Source: CAYFFV01 sp964342695 | GTDB taxonomy: Bacteria > Acidobacteriota > Vicinamibacteria > Vicinamibacterales > UBA8438 | Assembly: GCA_964342695.1 (NCBI GenBank) | Contig: CAYFFV010000005.1 | Location: 1 to 64,000, forward strand | Reading direction: 5' to 3' | Length of the DNA: 64,000 nucleotides | Shown: piece by piece, positions 35,423-43,827 of the stretch | Numbering within the stretch: position 1 is the first letter of the stretch | Layout: each line of letters opens with the position of its first letter | Program-made: the position numbers and the translations under genes | The notes under the pieces: model-generated | Databases searched by the model: none | The model's input: only the letters and a program-made list of their open reading frames with translations | Told to the model about the DNA's origin: nothing

Positions 35423-36166
35423 CTACATATACATGCCACCGTTAACAGCAATTACTTGCCCAGTAATATACGATGCTTCATCCGATGCGAGAAAGCATAC
35501 GGCGGAAGCAACCTCTATAGATCTACCTATTCGTCCCACAGGAATTTGTTGAGAAAGAGATGCACGAGCTTTTTCATCAAGTTCTGCTGTCATATCTGTT
35601 TCGATAAATCCTGGCGAAACTACATTGACAGTGATACCACGCGAAGCCACTTCACGAGCAAGTGCTTTACTAAAACCAATAAGGCCAGCCTTAGAAGCAG
35701 CATAGTTCGCTTGACCAGGATTTCCGGACTGGCCAACCACGGAACTAATGTTAATAATGCGTCCCCAACGTTGCTTCAACATTGATCGCAAAACCCCCTT
35801 TGTAGCCTGAAAGGCAGCTGTCAAATTGGTATTTATAACAGTTTCCCAATCATCAGGTTTCATTCGCATAACAAGCTGATCCTTAACAATACCTGCATTG
35901 TTGACGAGAATGTCAATTCCTTTAAATTTTTCAGTCGCTGTTTCCATAGCGCGCATCAAACTGGACGAGTCAGACACATCAACACTCAATGCCTCAGCAA
36001 TACCACCTGTCTCAACGATTTCTGATGCGACGCTTGCAGCATGATCTTCACGAGCGCACACAGCAACAGACGCTCCAGCTGCAGCAAACTGCAGCGCGAT
36101 CTCTCGACCAATTCCCCTTGACGCTCCCGTAACAAACGCAACACGCCCTTCCATATCAGTCATCAT
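35423..36166 (-). CDS. fabG: 3-oxoacyl-ACP reductase FabG
   Basis: A 247-aa short-chain dehydrogenase that reduces 3-oxoacyl-ACP with NADPH. GASRGIG near residue 15 is the cofactor loop. NNAG, the catalytic Ser in INISSVVGQSG, the YxxxK in ANYAASKAG, and the C-terminal ITGQVIAVNGGMYM are all present. Its placement between fabD and acpP separates it from generic SDRs. Confidence 0.96.
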   Translation of the reverse strand: MMTDMEGRVAFVTGASRGIGREIALQFAAAGASVAVCAREDHAASVASEIVETGGIAEALSVDVSDSSSLMRAMETATEKFKGIDILVNNAGIVKDQLVMRMKPDDWETVINTNLTAAFQATKGVLRSMLKQRWGRIINISSVVGQSGNPGQANYAASKAGLIGFSKALAREVASRGITVNVVSPGFIETDMTAELDEKARASLSQQIPVGRIGRSIEVASAVCFLASDEASYITGQVIAVNGGMYM

Positions 36167-36168
36167 AT

Positions 36169-37119
36169 TTATTCTTCAGAACTCAGGGAAACAAACGATT
36201 CTTCAACCTTAAGAAAACTACTAACATCAGATACGTTCCAGACTGTTACCTCAGGATCGATTTTTTTTATTAAGCCAGTCAAGACTTTTCCTGGTCCAAC
36301 CTCAACACAAGTCTTGATACCGGAAGAACACATTTCCCTCACAACTTCCTCCCATAATACCGGAGCACTTACCTGATTAACCAATGCTTCAACAGCTTCG
36401 GCTGCCGTTTTTTTCGGAAGGGCATCGCAGTTGGCTATTACCGGCATACTCGGATCAGAAACAACTATTCTACGCAACTCTGGTTCAAGGCGTACTTGAG
36501 CAGGCCGCATTAACTCGCAGTGGAATGGGGCACTCACCGGTAATGGCATCACACGGCGAGCTCCAAGAGCCTTAACTCGCTGACCCGCTCTTTCCACAGC
36601 CGCGGCGTCTCCCGCAATTACAACCTGCCCCGGTGCATTCATATTAGCCGGACTAACGATCTCTCCGTTTGCTGATTCTCTACATGCTTGTTCTACAAGC
36701 TTGCTATCTAAACCAATAATAGCAGCCATAGCCCCCGTCCCGACCGGAACGGCTTCTTGCATGTAACTTCCTCTACGACGAACTATTCTTAGAGCATCTC
36801 CGAAAGATAACGTACCTGCAGCGACGTGAGCAGAATACTCTCCGAGACTGTGACCAGCAACCATCACAGGCTTGACACCACGAGACTCTAATAACCTATA
36901 TATAGCAATACTAACCGCTAGAACCGCTGGCTGCGTGTTGGCGGTAAGCCTTAAGACTTCCTCCGGCCCATCGAAACACAAACGGCTTAACGACTCACCA
37001 AGAGCGTCATCAGCCATTTCTAATGTCTCACGAAAGACGGAAAACCTCTCGGCAAGATCTTTTCCCATACCCACAAACTGTGAGCCTTGCCCTGGAAACA
37101 TGAAAGCAATCAAATTCAT
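36169..37119 (-). CDS. fabD: Malonyl-CoA:ACP transacylase
   Basis: A 316-aa transacylase that loads malonate on ACP. FMFPGQGSQFVGMG opens the protein. The nucleophile Ser is in VAGHSLGEYSAHVAAG (about residue 90) and the catalytic His in SAPFHCELM (about residue 200). The frame is open to TTG 37137; ATG 37119 (MNLIAFMFPGQ) gives the usual start. fabH, commonly found between plsX and fabD, is missing: only about 30 bases separate them. Confidence 0.96.
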   Translation of the reverse strand: MNLIAFMFPGQGSQFVGMGKDLAERFSVFRETLEMADDALGESLSRLCFDGPEEVLRLTANTQPAVLAVSIAIYRLLESRGVKPVMVAGHSLGEYSAHVAAGTLSFGDALRIVRRRGSYMQEAVPVGTGAMAAIIGLDSKLVEQACRESANGEIVSPANMNAPGQVVIAGDAAAVERAGQRVKALGARRVMPLPVSAPFHCELMRPAQVRLEPELRRIVVSDPSMPVIANCDALPKKTAAEAVEALVNQVSAPVLWEEVVREMCSSGIKTCVEVGPGKVLTGLIKKIDPEVTVWNVSDVSSFLKVEESFVSLSSEE

Positions 37120-37150
37120 CCTCACTTGGGTCGACAATATAATGCGTCGC

Positions 37151-38143
37151 TCACTTCGAAATTATTTCACTACCTAGTCTGTCTACAAACTTTTCATTTG
37201 CAAATTGGTGAGCCAGTTTTACAGCATTTTCTACAGCTTTCACCGACGAACTTCCATGCCCTATAACACACAAACCATTTACACCTAAGAGAAGAGCACC
37301 GCCCACTTCAGAATAGTCTATGCGCCTTCTAAACCTCTTAAACGAATTCTTCAACAAAAGTGCATTAAATCGAGTAAATACTGTTCGTCGCAGTTCTTCA
37401 CTCAATAGTTCTTCTAATACTTCGACCAACCCTTCACTGACTTTGAGCGTGATATTCCCAGTAAATCCGTCACACACAATAACGTCAGCTTCTCCGTTAT
37501 ATAAATCCTTCGCCTCGATATTTCCAATAAAGTCCAGAGTGCTCTTTCTTAGAAGGCTATGACTCTCACGAGTAAGTTCATTGCCTTTAATCGCTTCCTG
37601 ACCTATCGAAAGCAATCCAACTTTCGGCTGCAACACTGCAAGTAAAAGCCGGGCATAAACACATCCCATTATCGCGAACTGTAATAAGTGTTGCGGCCGA
37701 CACTGAACGTTCGCGCCTGCATCAAGAAGAACCACATTGCCTCTTCGACTCGGCATAACCGTTACTAATGCCGGTCTGTGAACTCCTGGAAGCAGACCGA
37801 AAGTCGCATGTGCCGCTAAAACAGTAGCACCTGTGTTGCCTGCACTAAAAACCGCATCGGCTTTTCCACTCGCCACCAGTTCTACCGACTGTTTTACTGA
37901 AGACCGTGACTTACTTCTGAACGCAGCCACAGGGTCTTCAGACATTTCTATTACTTCACCTGCGTCAACAAACTGAACATCAACTGCCTGCGGAATATTT
38001 TGTTGAGAAATTTGATTTTCAATTTTTCGACGGTTTCCAACAAAAGTGAGACCACATTTTAACTGGCAGGCCGCAGACAAGGCTCCTTTAACAATATTGC
38101 CAGGAGCAAAATCTCCACCTTCTGCATCTATGGCAATATGCAT
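37151..38143 (-). CDS. plsX: Phosphate acyltransferase PlsX
   Basis: A 330-aa PlsX that makes acyl-phosphate from acyl-ACP for phospholipid synthesis. Family motifs are 'IAIDAEGGDFAPGNIVKGA' near the start, 'VIEMSEDPVAAFRSKSRSSV', 'AVFSAGNTGATVLAAHATFGLLPG' and 'VVCDGFTGNITLKVSEG'. It has a typical AMGGD-like opening with Glu-Gly-Gly-Asp. The frame extends to 38155, but ATG 38143 or 38146 fits the family. It lies downstream of rpmF as usual. PlsY was not seen in the window. Confidence 0.95.
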   Translation of the reverse strand: MHIAIDAEGGDFAPGNIVKGALSAACQLKCGLTFVGNRRKIENQISQQNIPQAVDVQFVDAGEVIEMSEDPVAAFRSKSRSSVKQSVELVASGKADAVFSAGNTGATVLAAHATFGLLPGVHRPALVTVMPSRRGNVVLLDAGANVQCRPQHLLQFAIMGCVYARLLLAVLQPKVGLLSIGQEAIKGNELTRESHSLLRKSTLDFIGNIEAKDLYNGEADVIVCDGFTGNITLKVSEGLVEVLEELLSEELRRTVFTRFNALLLKNSFKRFRRRIDYSEVGGALLLGVNGLCVIGHGSSSVKAVENAVKLAHQFANEKFVDRLGSEIISK

Positions 38144-38173
38144 CATCGGAACCATTTGCCCAAGATTCTAATA

Positions 38174-38356
38174 TTACAGTTCCTTGCCTGGTTTAACCGG
38201 ACGTCCTCGATAATAGCCACAATGCTCACAAACAATGTGCGGAAGTTTCGGCTCATGACATTGGGGACATTCACCCAGTCCGACTGGATTGAGAGAATCA
38301 TGTGCTCGTCTCTTTGCCGTTCGAGCTTTCGAATGACGTCGTTTCGGATTCGCCAT
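38174..38356 (-). CDS. rpmF: 50S ribosomal protein L32
   Basis: A 60-aa protein with 'MANPKRRHSKARTAKRRAHD' at the start and a four-cysteine zinc ribbon (CPQCHEP ... CEHCGYYRG), the C+ form of L32. The DUF177-rpmF-plsX order is one of the most conserved links between translation and lipid genes in bacteria. Confidence 0.97.
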   Translation of the reverse strand: MANPKRRHSKARTAKRRAHDSLNPVGLGECPQCHEPKLPHIVCEHCGYYRGRPVKPGKEL

Positions 38357-38388
38357 ACCTTTGTCCTTAATTTAGTTCACTAATGAAT

Positions 38389-38931
38389 CTAGTGTTCTCG
38401 TTGATTTGGTAACAACTTTGCCAACTCTGCAAAACGCGTGTCTTGCCACTCAGCCTTACAACTACAACGCTGCTCGTTAAGATTCAACCCACATAACGCA
38501 CACAACCCTAAGCAATCACTTCTACACAAGGGCTTCATTGGAAGAATTAATTGAAATTGTTCTCGAACCATTTCACTGAAATTGATTTCATTATTTTGAT
38601 AGTAGGCTGCGGTTAAATCATCCTCCGATATTTCTTTTTCAGCTTCACGCCAATTGCTGTCCTGAGGCAAATAAAGCAAATCAATTTCTATGTTGCCTGG
38701 CATTTCAAATAACTCCAGACATCGGCAACAGGACAGACTTAGCCGGCTATTTATTTGACCAGAGACCCGACACTTATCCCCATCTTTTCGAACTTTAAGG
38801 GCCAATAACACATCATCAATGAGTTGAAAATCATCTTTTTCAGTCTGACCGTTCTGCTTGATGAATTCACCCGGCGGACTGGTCCGGTCGAATCGCTCTT
38901 CAGGACCTAGCATATTTTCTAATGAAAACAT
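38389..38931 (-). CDS. DUF177 (YceD-type) rRNA accumulation protein
   Basis: About 180 aa from the ATG at 38931; an upstream start at 38973 is possible. The family pattern is visible: a central CCRCLELFEMPG, then an acidic region, then the cysteine-rich end 'PMKPLCRSDCLGLCALCGLNLNEQRCSC' (four to six Cys in CxxDCxGLCxxCGxxLN). YceD homologues affect 23S rRNA accumulation and sit upstream of rpmF, as here. The cysteines could bind zinc, which is an inference. Confidence 0.9.
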   Translation of the reverse strand: MFSLENMLGPEERFDRTSPPGEFIKQNGQTEKDDFQLIDDVLLALKVRKDGDKCRVSGQINSRLSLSCCRCLELFEMPGNIEIDLLYLPQDSNWREAEKEISEDDLTAAYYQNNEINFSEMVREQFQLILPMKPLCRSDCLGLCALCGLNLNEQRCSCKAEWQDTRFAELAKLLPNQREH

Positions 38932-39003
38932 CAGCGCCACTAAATCAATCACTTTCTCAAAAACGAACCCCAAATTATAGCACGCAGGGCTTCATGTCTG
39001 CCC

Positions 39004-40050
39004 TTAAAGAGACCTTCCCCATGGTCTCGGAATAAATAATTCTTTATATAAATTAATTGCGTAGCGATCAGTCATGCCAGCCAGAAAATCTCTTGCTGCT
39101 ACGTCTATGCCATCTCTTTCGACGGTAGAAGCATCGAGAAATACAGCAGGTTGTTCTCGAATCTTCTGCCACAAACCCTGTAGGATATCTCTTGATTTTT
39201 TGAATTCTGCGGTAGCAATGTCATTGTCGTAGACTGACTCAAACAGAAAAGTTCTTAAATCAAGAGTAGCAGCGAGAACAATTTCACTCATTCTTATCTC
39301 CGGTTGCTCCTCTACGGCTAACGTCTGTTCAACAACGTCAGTCACCATCCGACCGATCCGCTCAGATGATGTCGCGCCTAAAACTTCAACAAGTCTTTCT
39401 GGTAGCGCTTCCTTCTGTAATACGCCTGCCCGAAGAGCATCATCTATGTCATGGTTAACGTATGCAATAATGTCAGCCACTCTTGCAATTTGTCCTTCCA
39501 TGGTCGCCGAACGCAACTTTGGATCTACACCAACGGGAGAACCATTTTTACCTTTAGAATGCTTTGCTATGCCATCTCTTACTTCCCAACTCAAGTTAAG
39601 TCCCGCTCCATCTTGTTCAAGCACATCAACAACACGCAAGCTTTGCTCGTAGTGATTAAATCCTCCCGGAATTAATTCACGAAATACCCGTTCGCCGGCG
39701 TGACCAAATGGAGTGTGCCCCAGATCGTGCGCCAAACAAATAGCTTCGGTCAGTTCTTCATTAAGACGGAGAACTTTAGCAATAGTTCTAGCGATCTGTG
39801 AAACCTCCAACGTATGGGTCAATCGTGTCCGGTAATGATCTCCTGTGGGTGCCAAGAACACTTGTGTCTTATGCTTAAGACGACGAAAGGCTTTAGAATG
39901 GACAACTCGATCGCGATCTCTTTGGAACGATGTACGAATCGGATCTTCGGCTTCGGAATGAACTCTCCCACGGCTATGTGCGCTCTTTGCAGCCCACGAA
40001 GACAAAGTAAGCTTTTCACGTTCCTCTAACTGTTTACGTATCAGATCCAT
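39004..40050 (-). CDS. dgt: dGTP triphosphohydrolase-like HD protein
   Basis: A 348-aa HD-domain dNTPase. N-terminal RTSFQRDRDRVVHSKAFRRLKHKTQVF and 'HYRTRLTHTLEVSQIARTIA' are followed by the metal-binding HDLGHTPFGHAGE and 'VRDGIAKHSKG', then DIIAYVNHDIDDAL. These enzymes remove triphosphate from dGTP or other dNTPs; the short type is usually called deoxyguanosinetriphosphate triphosphohydrolase-like. It lies 11 bases after hfq. The exact nucleotide preference is unknown. Confidence 0.93.
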   Translation of the reverse strand: MDLIRKQLEEREKLTLSSWAAKSAHSRGRVHSEAEDPIRTSFQRDRDRVVHSKAFRRLKHKTQVFLAPTGDHYRTRLTHTLEVSQIARTIAKVLRLNEELTEAICLAHDLGHTPFGHAGERVFRELIPGGFNHYEQSLRVVDVLEQDGAGLNLSWEVRDGIAKHSKGKNGSPVGVDPKLRSATMEGQIARVADIIAYVNHDIDDALRAGVLQKEALPERLVEVLGATSSERIGRMVTDVVEQTLAVEEQPEIRMSEIVLAATLDLRTFLFESVYDNDIATAEFKKSRDILQGLWQKIREQPAVFLDASTVERDGIDVAARDFLAGMTDRYAINLYKELFIPRPWGRSL

Positions 40051-40061
40051 AAGTCTAAAAA

Positions 40062-40307
40062 TTACTCGGGCGATAAACTTGAGGCACGCGCGGGACGAAT
40101 CGAAGCGATCGCATGTTTAAAGAGCAATTCGTCTGAACCAGAATGCTCAACTACTACAGAGAACCGGTCGAAACTTTTTATAATCGCATCGAAGCTTTTT
40201 CCATTCATTAGCAGGACGGTCACTTGCAGCTTCGAACGCCTAGCACCATTCAAGAATACGGCTTGAATATCATGGTTTGCTATCGCTGGCTCTAATTCAT
40301 TAGGCAT
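40062..40307 (-). CDS. hfq: RNA chaperone Hfq
   Basis: An 81-aa Sm-like protein that forms hexameric rings for sRNA-mRNA pairing. The Sm1 part runs 'DIQAVFLNGARRSKLQVTVLLMNGKSFDAIIKSFDRFSVVVE' (key NG and F-D-x-F), and the Sm2 part is LLFKHAIASIRP, where the common YKHAIS has Phe for Tyr. The proximal-face Gln is replaced by the divergent N-terminal sequence, so RNA specificity may differ. It starts inside the last 16 bases of miaA, the same miaA-hfq order as in E. coli. Confidence 0.88.
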   Translation of the reverse strand: MPNELEPAIANHDIQAVFLNGARRSKLQVTVLLMNGKSFDAIIKSFDRFSVVVEHSGSDELLFKHAIASIRPARASSLSPE

Positions 40308-41224
40308 AAAATTTCTTTCAATGTCTCCGGGTCTTCTCCTGGCCGGTTAATCCACTCTAGGTTAGGCTCTTTGCGAAACCAAATCAACTGTCGGCGTGCG
40401 TACTTTTGATTCTCTTTTACGATTAATGCACGTGTAGCCTCTTCGGGCCTGATGCCTTCAAAATGTTCAAGAACCTGACGATAGACAAGCCCTGAAAACG
40501 GATGCGCTGTAACGGGAACTCCCCGATCAAGTAAGCCCCGAACTTCTTGGAACAGTCCACTGGAAAATTGACGATCAACACGCTTGGCGATACGAGAAGA
40601 GGTAAGATTTGAAGCAAGACTCAAACCGCAGACTACAATTTTGTACTCTTCGAGAGGCGATCGCGTTTGAAGAAAGTGCTTACTTAATGGGAGACTCGTT
40701 AAAAAATAAACTTCCAACGCTCTGATTAAACGTTTTTCATCTCGGGGATGAACTCGGCCGGCGGTATCTGGATCGACGCGAGATACCATTCGATGTAGAT
40801 ATTCCGTGCCTCGTCGAAGAGAAATGCGAGTCAAGCGATGACGCATTACATCATCACGTCCTGGCCCAGCGAACAATCCTCTCGTAAGAGCCCGATAATA
40901 CAAACCTGAACCGCCAACAACGATAGGCAATTTTCCCGCCATAGTAATCCGGCGAATCGCACTAGCAGCTTCTCGACTATACCGAGCAGCCGAATAGAGC
41001 TCGGTCGGCTCAACTACATCTATGAGATGATGGGGCACTCCACCCCTTTCACTCGGTGGTACTTTATCAGTGCCTATGTCAAAACCGCGATACACTGCTG
41101 TAGAATCGCAGCTGACAATTTCGCCATCCAGATGCTGAGCAACACTAATCGCGAGCGAACTCTTTCCTGACGCAGTATGCCCGACAATGGCCAAAATTCT
41201 ATTTTTCTGATTTACAGTCCCCAT
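40292..41224 (-). CDS. miaA: tRNA dimethylallyltransferase MiaA
   Basis: A 310-aa enzyme that prenylates A37 of tRNAs reading UNN codons. The P-loop GHTASGKSSLA is at residues 15-25. 'EIVSCDSTAVYRGFDIGTDKVP', 'PHHLIDVVEPTELYSAARY', 'IVVGGSGLYYRALTRGL' and the C-terminal KENQKYARRQLIWFRKE are all family signatures. One Asp/Gln swap in the usual DS-x-QVY motif (here DSTAVY) is noted. It lies between the TonB-like gene and hfq. Confidence 0.95.
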   Translation of the reverse strand: MGTVNQKNRILAIVGHTASGKSSLAISVAQHLDGEIVSCDSTAVYRGFDIGTDKVPPSERGGVPHHLIDVVEPTELYSAARYSREAASAIRRITMAGKLPIVVGGSGLYYRALTRGLFAGPGRDDVMRHRLTRISLRRGTEYLHRMVSRVDPDTAGRVHPRDEKRLIRALEVYFLTSLPLSKHFLQTRSPLEEYKIVVCGLSLASNLTSSRIAKRVDRQFSSGLFQEVRGLLDRGVPVTAHPFSGLVYRQVLEHFEGIRPEEATRALIVKENQKYARRQLIWFRKEPNLEWINRPGEDPETLKEILCLMN

Positions 41225-41305
41225 GAAGAATCATGATCTCCACGTAAAATGTTCAGGATTTTCATCTATCTACTTGAATTGTCAAAACACCTAAAACATT
41301 TCTAG

Positions 41306-42424
41306 TCAGCGGTTCGGTGGAACTTCATTGAAATAGAAAGTTACCGTAAAAAATGCTTTGTCGTCAGGGTACTCAGCGGGCAAAGGTTGCGTTGGGTTGG
41401 AAGACAACAACGCATTAAAGGCAGAGTTATTAAACGCTTCGACATGGGAAGGTTGCACGACTTCCAAATCAGTTAGATCGCCATTGCCATGAACATTAAA
41501 AGTTAATACCACATGCCCATGCATTGACCAAATCGCATAAGGAACAAACCAGTTACGCCGAATTTGAGCAACAAATCTTCGTAACCAAGGGCCAAACTCT
41601 ACTCCCTTGGTATCGAATTGAATATCCGGTCCATATCGTCCCGTATCTCCACTGTCATTCCTAAATGTTTCTTTTTGCACTCTCTGGCGAAGATTTCTAA
41701 CAGCCCTACCAACGAGACCTTCCGGTGATAAATCTATACGACGGTCGCTCTCAGCAAACAGTTCAAGATCGCCATCTGTCTCCGAAGGCAAAACATCTGC
41801 TAGTTTTACTCCCGTATCGCTGTCATCTAGCTCGCTACTTCCTGGCTCCAAAAGATCCTCAGAAAATGATTCTCGTAATTCAGTGTTTTCTTCGGATAAT
41901 TCTGCAAACTCCGTCGTTTCAACGTCGTCGAACGGTTCCAACACATCTTCGAACGCTTCATCAAACCCCTCAAGATCAGATGGGTCAACCACATCATCAT
42001 TTGTTTCTTCTCCGATAATAAACTCAGGGGAATTACCTTCAGAAATAGGCAAGTTATTATCCGGATCAAACGAACGGAGGAGAGACTCCGCAATTCGGTC
42101 ACGGTCAGAAAGCATCGCATCCGGTACAGGTGATTCCTCAATCTGTCTCTCTAAACGAGGCTGCACAAAGACAAATGGACGCTGATCTTCTTGCTGAGGC
42201 AAAGGTTGAATATTAGCCTGCAGTTCGGCCGCCTCCGCCATAGCCTGCAAACGTTCCGAACGACGCTCACGAGCCTCTTCAATGAAAGGCAGTCGAGGAA
42301 CAAGAAAAATCAAACACCCTAATATGAGATGCGCAAAAAACGAGAGCAAAAACTGCTCTCGCCAAGACATAGCCGACTCGACGGTCGGGGTCTCAAATGG
42401 GCGACCCTCCAAGTCGAAGTACAT
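41306..42424 (-). CDS. TonB-family protein with acidic linker
   Basis: A 372-aa protein with a cytoplasmic N-terminus and one transmembrane helix (about 27-45, FLLSFFAHLILGCLIFLVP). A long Asp/Glu/Ser-rich region (about 110-235) would lie in the periplasm. The C-terminal TonB-like domain (about 285-372) contains 'WSMHGHVVLTFNVHGNGDLTDLEVVQPSHVEAFNNSAF' elements (HGxVxLxFxVxxxG, S-x-x-FN-x-A). TonB normally transduces proton-motive force to outer-membrane receptors with ExbB and ExbD, neither of which is here. The acidic rather than proline-rich linker is atypical. Function in transport or cell-envelope linkage is unresolved. Confidence 0.8.
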   Translation of the reverse strand: MYFDLEGRPFETPTVESAMSWREQFLLSFFAHLILGCLIFLVPRLPFIEEARERRSERLQAMAEAAELQANIQPLPQQEDQRPFVFVQPRLERQIEESPVPDAMLSDRDRIAESLLRSFDPDNNLPISEGNSPEFIIGEETNDDVVDPSDLEGFDEAFEDVLEPFDDVETTEFAELSEENTELRESFSEDLLEPGSSELDDSDTGVKLADVLPSETDGDLELFAESDRRIDLSPEGLVGRAVRNLRQRVQKETFRNDSGDTGRYGPDIQFDTKGVEFGPWLRRFVAQIRRNWFVPYAIWSMHGHVVLTFNVHGNGDLTDLEVVQPSHVEAFNNSAFNALLSSNPTQPLPAEYPDDKAFFTVTFYFNEVPPNR

Positions 42425-42439
42425 ATAGTTCTCTATAAA

Positions 42440-42448
42440 ATTATAACA
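42440..42448 (-). promoter_or_regulatory. extended -10 promoter for the tonB-like gene
   Basis: On the minus strand TGTTATAAT (42448..42440) is a perfect TGnTATAAT element, 15 bases before the start codon of the TonB-like gene. No matching -35 is seen. The leader would be only about 9 bases. It would also serve miaA-hfq-dgt downstream. Confidence 0.4.
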
Positions 42449-42471
42449 ACACCTCTAGCCAAACAGCGCTC

Positions 42472-43206
42472 TTAAGACCTGCTTGCACTAAACATATAGA
42501 CGATCCCAAAAGACAGAGGATTTACCTGAACATTCGTAAAACCAGCAACTTTCAACATTTCACAAAATTTTTCTGGGCTGTGAAACGTACCTACAGAAGC
42601 CGGAAGATAACTATATGCCGTGTTATCTCTCGATACCAGGCTTCCGATCAAAGGTAATACATTTCGAAAGTACCATAAGTATAAATAGCGAATAAGAGGA
42701 ATCTTTGGCTCGCCAAACTCTAATATAACTAACCGACCACCAGGACGCAAAACCCGATAAACCTCTTTTAGAGCGCACTCAGGATTCAAAATATTTCTCA
42801 CACCGAATCCCACAGACACGCCATCAACCGAAAAATCACCAAGCGGTATATGTTCGGCATCTCCTCGAATTAACCGTACCAAACTTTCTATTCGAAACTT
42901 GCGTATCTTTGAGTGCGCCAAACATAACATCTCAGCCGAAAAATCAACCCCAACCACCTGAACACCTTGACCTCGATTTCTTACAAGTTCTCGTGCCAAA
43001 TCAGCAGTCCCCGTACAGAGATCTAGTGCAACACTGTCAGTATTTAAATCTAGCTGCCTCACGGCCGTTCGCCGCCACCGTCGGTCCAAACCAGCACTGA
43101 GCAAGTGATTAAGCATGTCATAACGAGAAGCTATCTTATTAAACATGCCAGCTATTTTTTCAGGCTCTTTATTGAGAGGCAGCCTGGATTCTGTTAGAGA
43201 ACTCAT
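42472..43206 (-). CDS. menG: Demethylmenaquinone methyltransferase
   Basis: A 244-aa class I SAM methyltransferase of the UbiE/MenG family. 'MFNKIASRYDMLNHLLSAGLDRRWRR' (key FNxIAxRYDxxN) opens it. Then come the SAM motif ALDLCTGTADLARELV, 'VVGVDFSAEML', 'VSVGFGVRNI', 'EVYRVLRPGGRLVILEF' and 'FSFGIVY'-type end. In this menaquinone context it should methylate demethylmenaquinone, the last step. A ubiquinone role is unlikely because no other ubiquinone-specific gene is near. It is last in the mqn cluster. Confidence 0.93.
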   Translation of the reverse strand: MSSLTESRLPLNKEPEKIAGMFNKIASRYDMLNHLLSAGLDRRWRRTAVRQLDLNTDSVALDLCTGTADLARELVRNRGQGVQVVGVDFSAEMLCLAHSKIRKFRIESLVRLIRGDAEHIPLGDFSVDGVSVGFGVRNILNPECALKEVYRVLRPGGRLVILEFGEPKIPLIRYLYLWYFRNVLPLIGSLVSRDNTAYSYLPASVGTFHSPEKFCEMLKVAGFTNVQVNPLSFGIVYMFSASRS

Positions 43207-43215
43207 CGCTAATGC

Positions 43216-43827
43216 CTAACCCATCCACGCTGGATAGAGTTCATGTTTCATGCCTAGGGCAGACAGAATTTTTCCAGCCATAAAATCAGCCAAATCATCT
43301 AAATTTTTAGGCTTCTGATAAAACGCAGGCATCGCTGGAAGAACCATCGCCCCAGATTCTGCACATAACACAAGATTACGCAACTGAGGCAAGCTCATCG
43401 GAGTTTCCCGTGGCACAAGAACAAGGCGACGTTTTTCTTTAAGCATCACGTCAGCAGCTCTCTCCATCAAGTTTCTTGACGATCCATGTGCTACGCCAGA
43501 AAGTGTTTTCATCGAACATGGAACGATGGCCATACTGTCACACAAATAGCTGCCACTAGCAATCGATGCCCCGACATTCTTATTATTATGCACTACCAAC
43601 ATCTCACTTGAGACTGAAAGCTCGTATCGCTCGCAGACAAAGTCAAACAAATTTTCAACAGATAAGTTTGAACCAAGTTCTTCACGAATCAGCCGGCGGC
43701 CGATATCGGAGACAATCAACTCAACACGGCATCCATGCTCTAAAAGAGCAGCAACCGTACGAACCGCATAAATTGCCCCTGACGCACCAGTAATTCCGAC
43801 ACAAATTTTACGCTCTGAATTAGACAT
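43216..43827 (-). CDS. UbiX-family flavin prenyltransferase (MqnM-type role likely)
   Basis: A 203-aa UbiX/PadI flavoprotein from ATG 43827. The start CVGITGASGAIYAVRTVAAL, the middle SGSYLCDSMAIVPCSMKTLSGVAHG and 'LMERAADVMLKEKRRLVLVPRETPMSL' are hallmarks. UbiX makes prenylated FMN for UbiD-type decarboxylases. In the futalosine pathway a UbiX homologue (MqnM) partners a UbiD-like decarboxylase (MqnL). MqnL is not in the window. The start overlaps the UbiA-family stop by 8 bases. The role assignment rests on context. Confidence 0.9.
   Translation of the reverse strand: MSNSERKICVGITGASGAIYAVRTVAALLEHGCRVELIVSDIGRRLIREELGSNLSVENLFDFVCERYELSVSSEMLVVHNNKNVGASIASGSYLCDSMAIVPCSMKTLSGVAHGSSRNLMERAADVMLKEKRRLVLVPRETPMSLPQLRNLVLCAESGAMVLPAMPAFYQKPKNLDDLADFMAGKILSALGMKHELYPAWMG

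Noticed and set aside
41725..42185. Long open frames opposite and beside the TonB-like gene
   Set aside because: They are shadows of the Asp/Glu/Ser-rich coding stretch; no motif, no sensible start signal, and the minus-strand frame has a clear domain layout.
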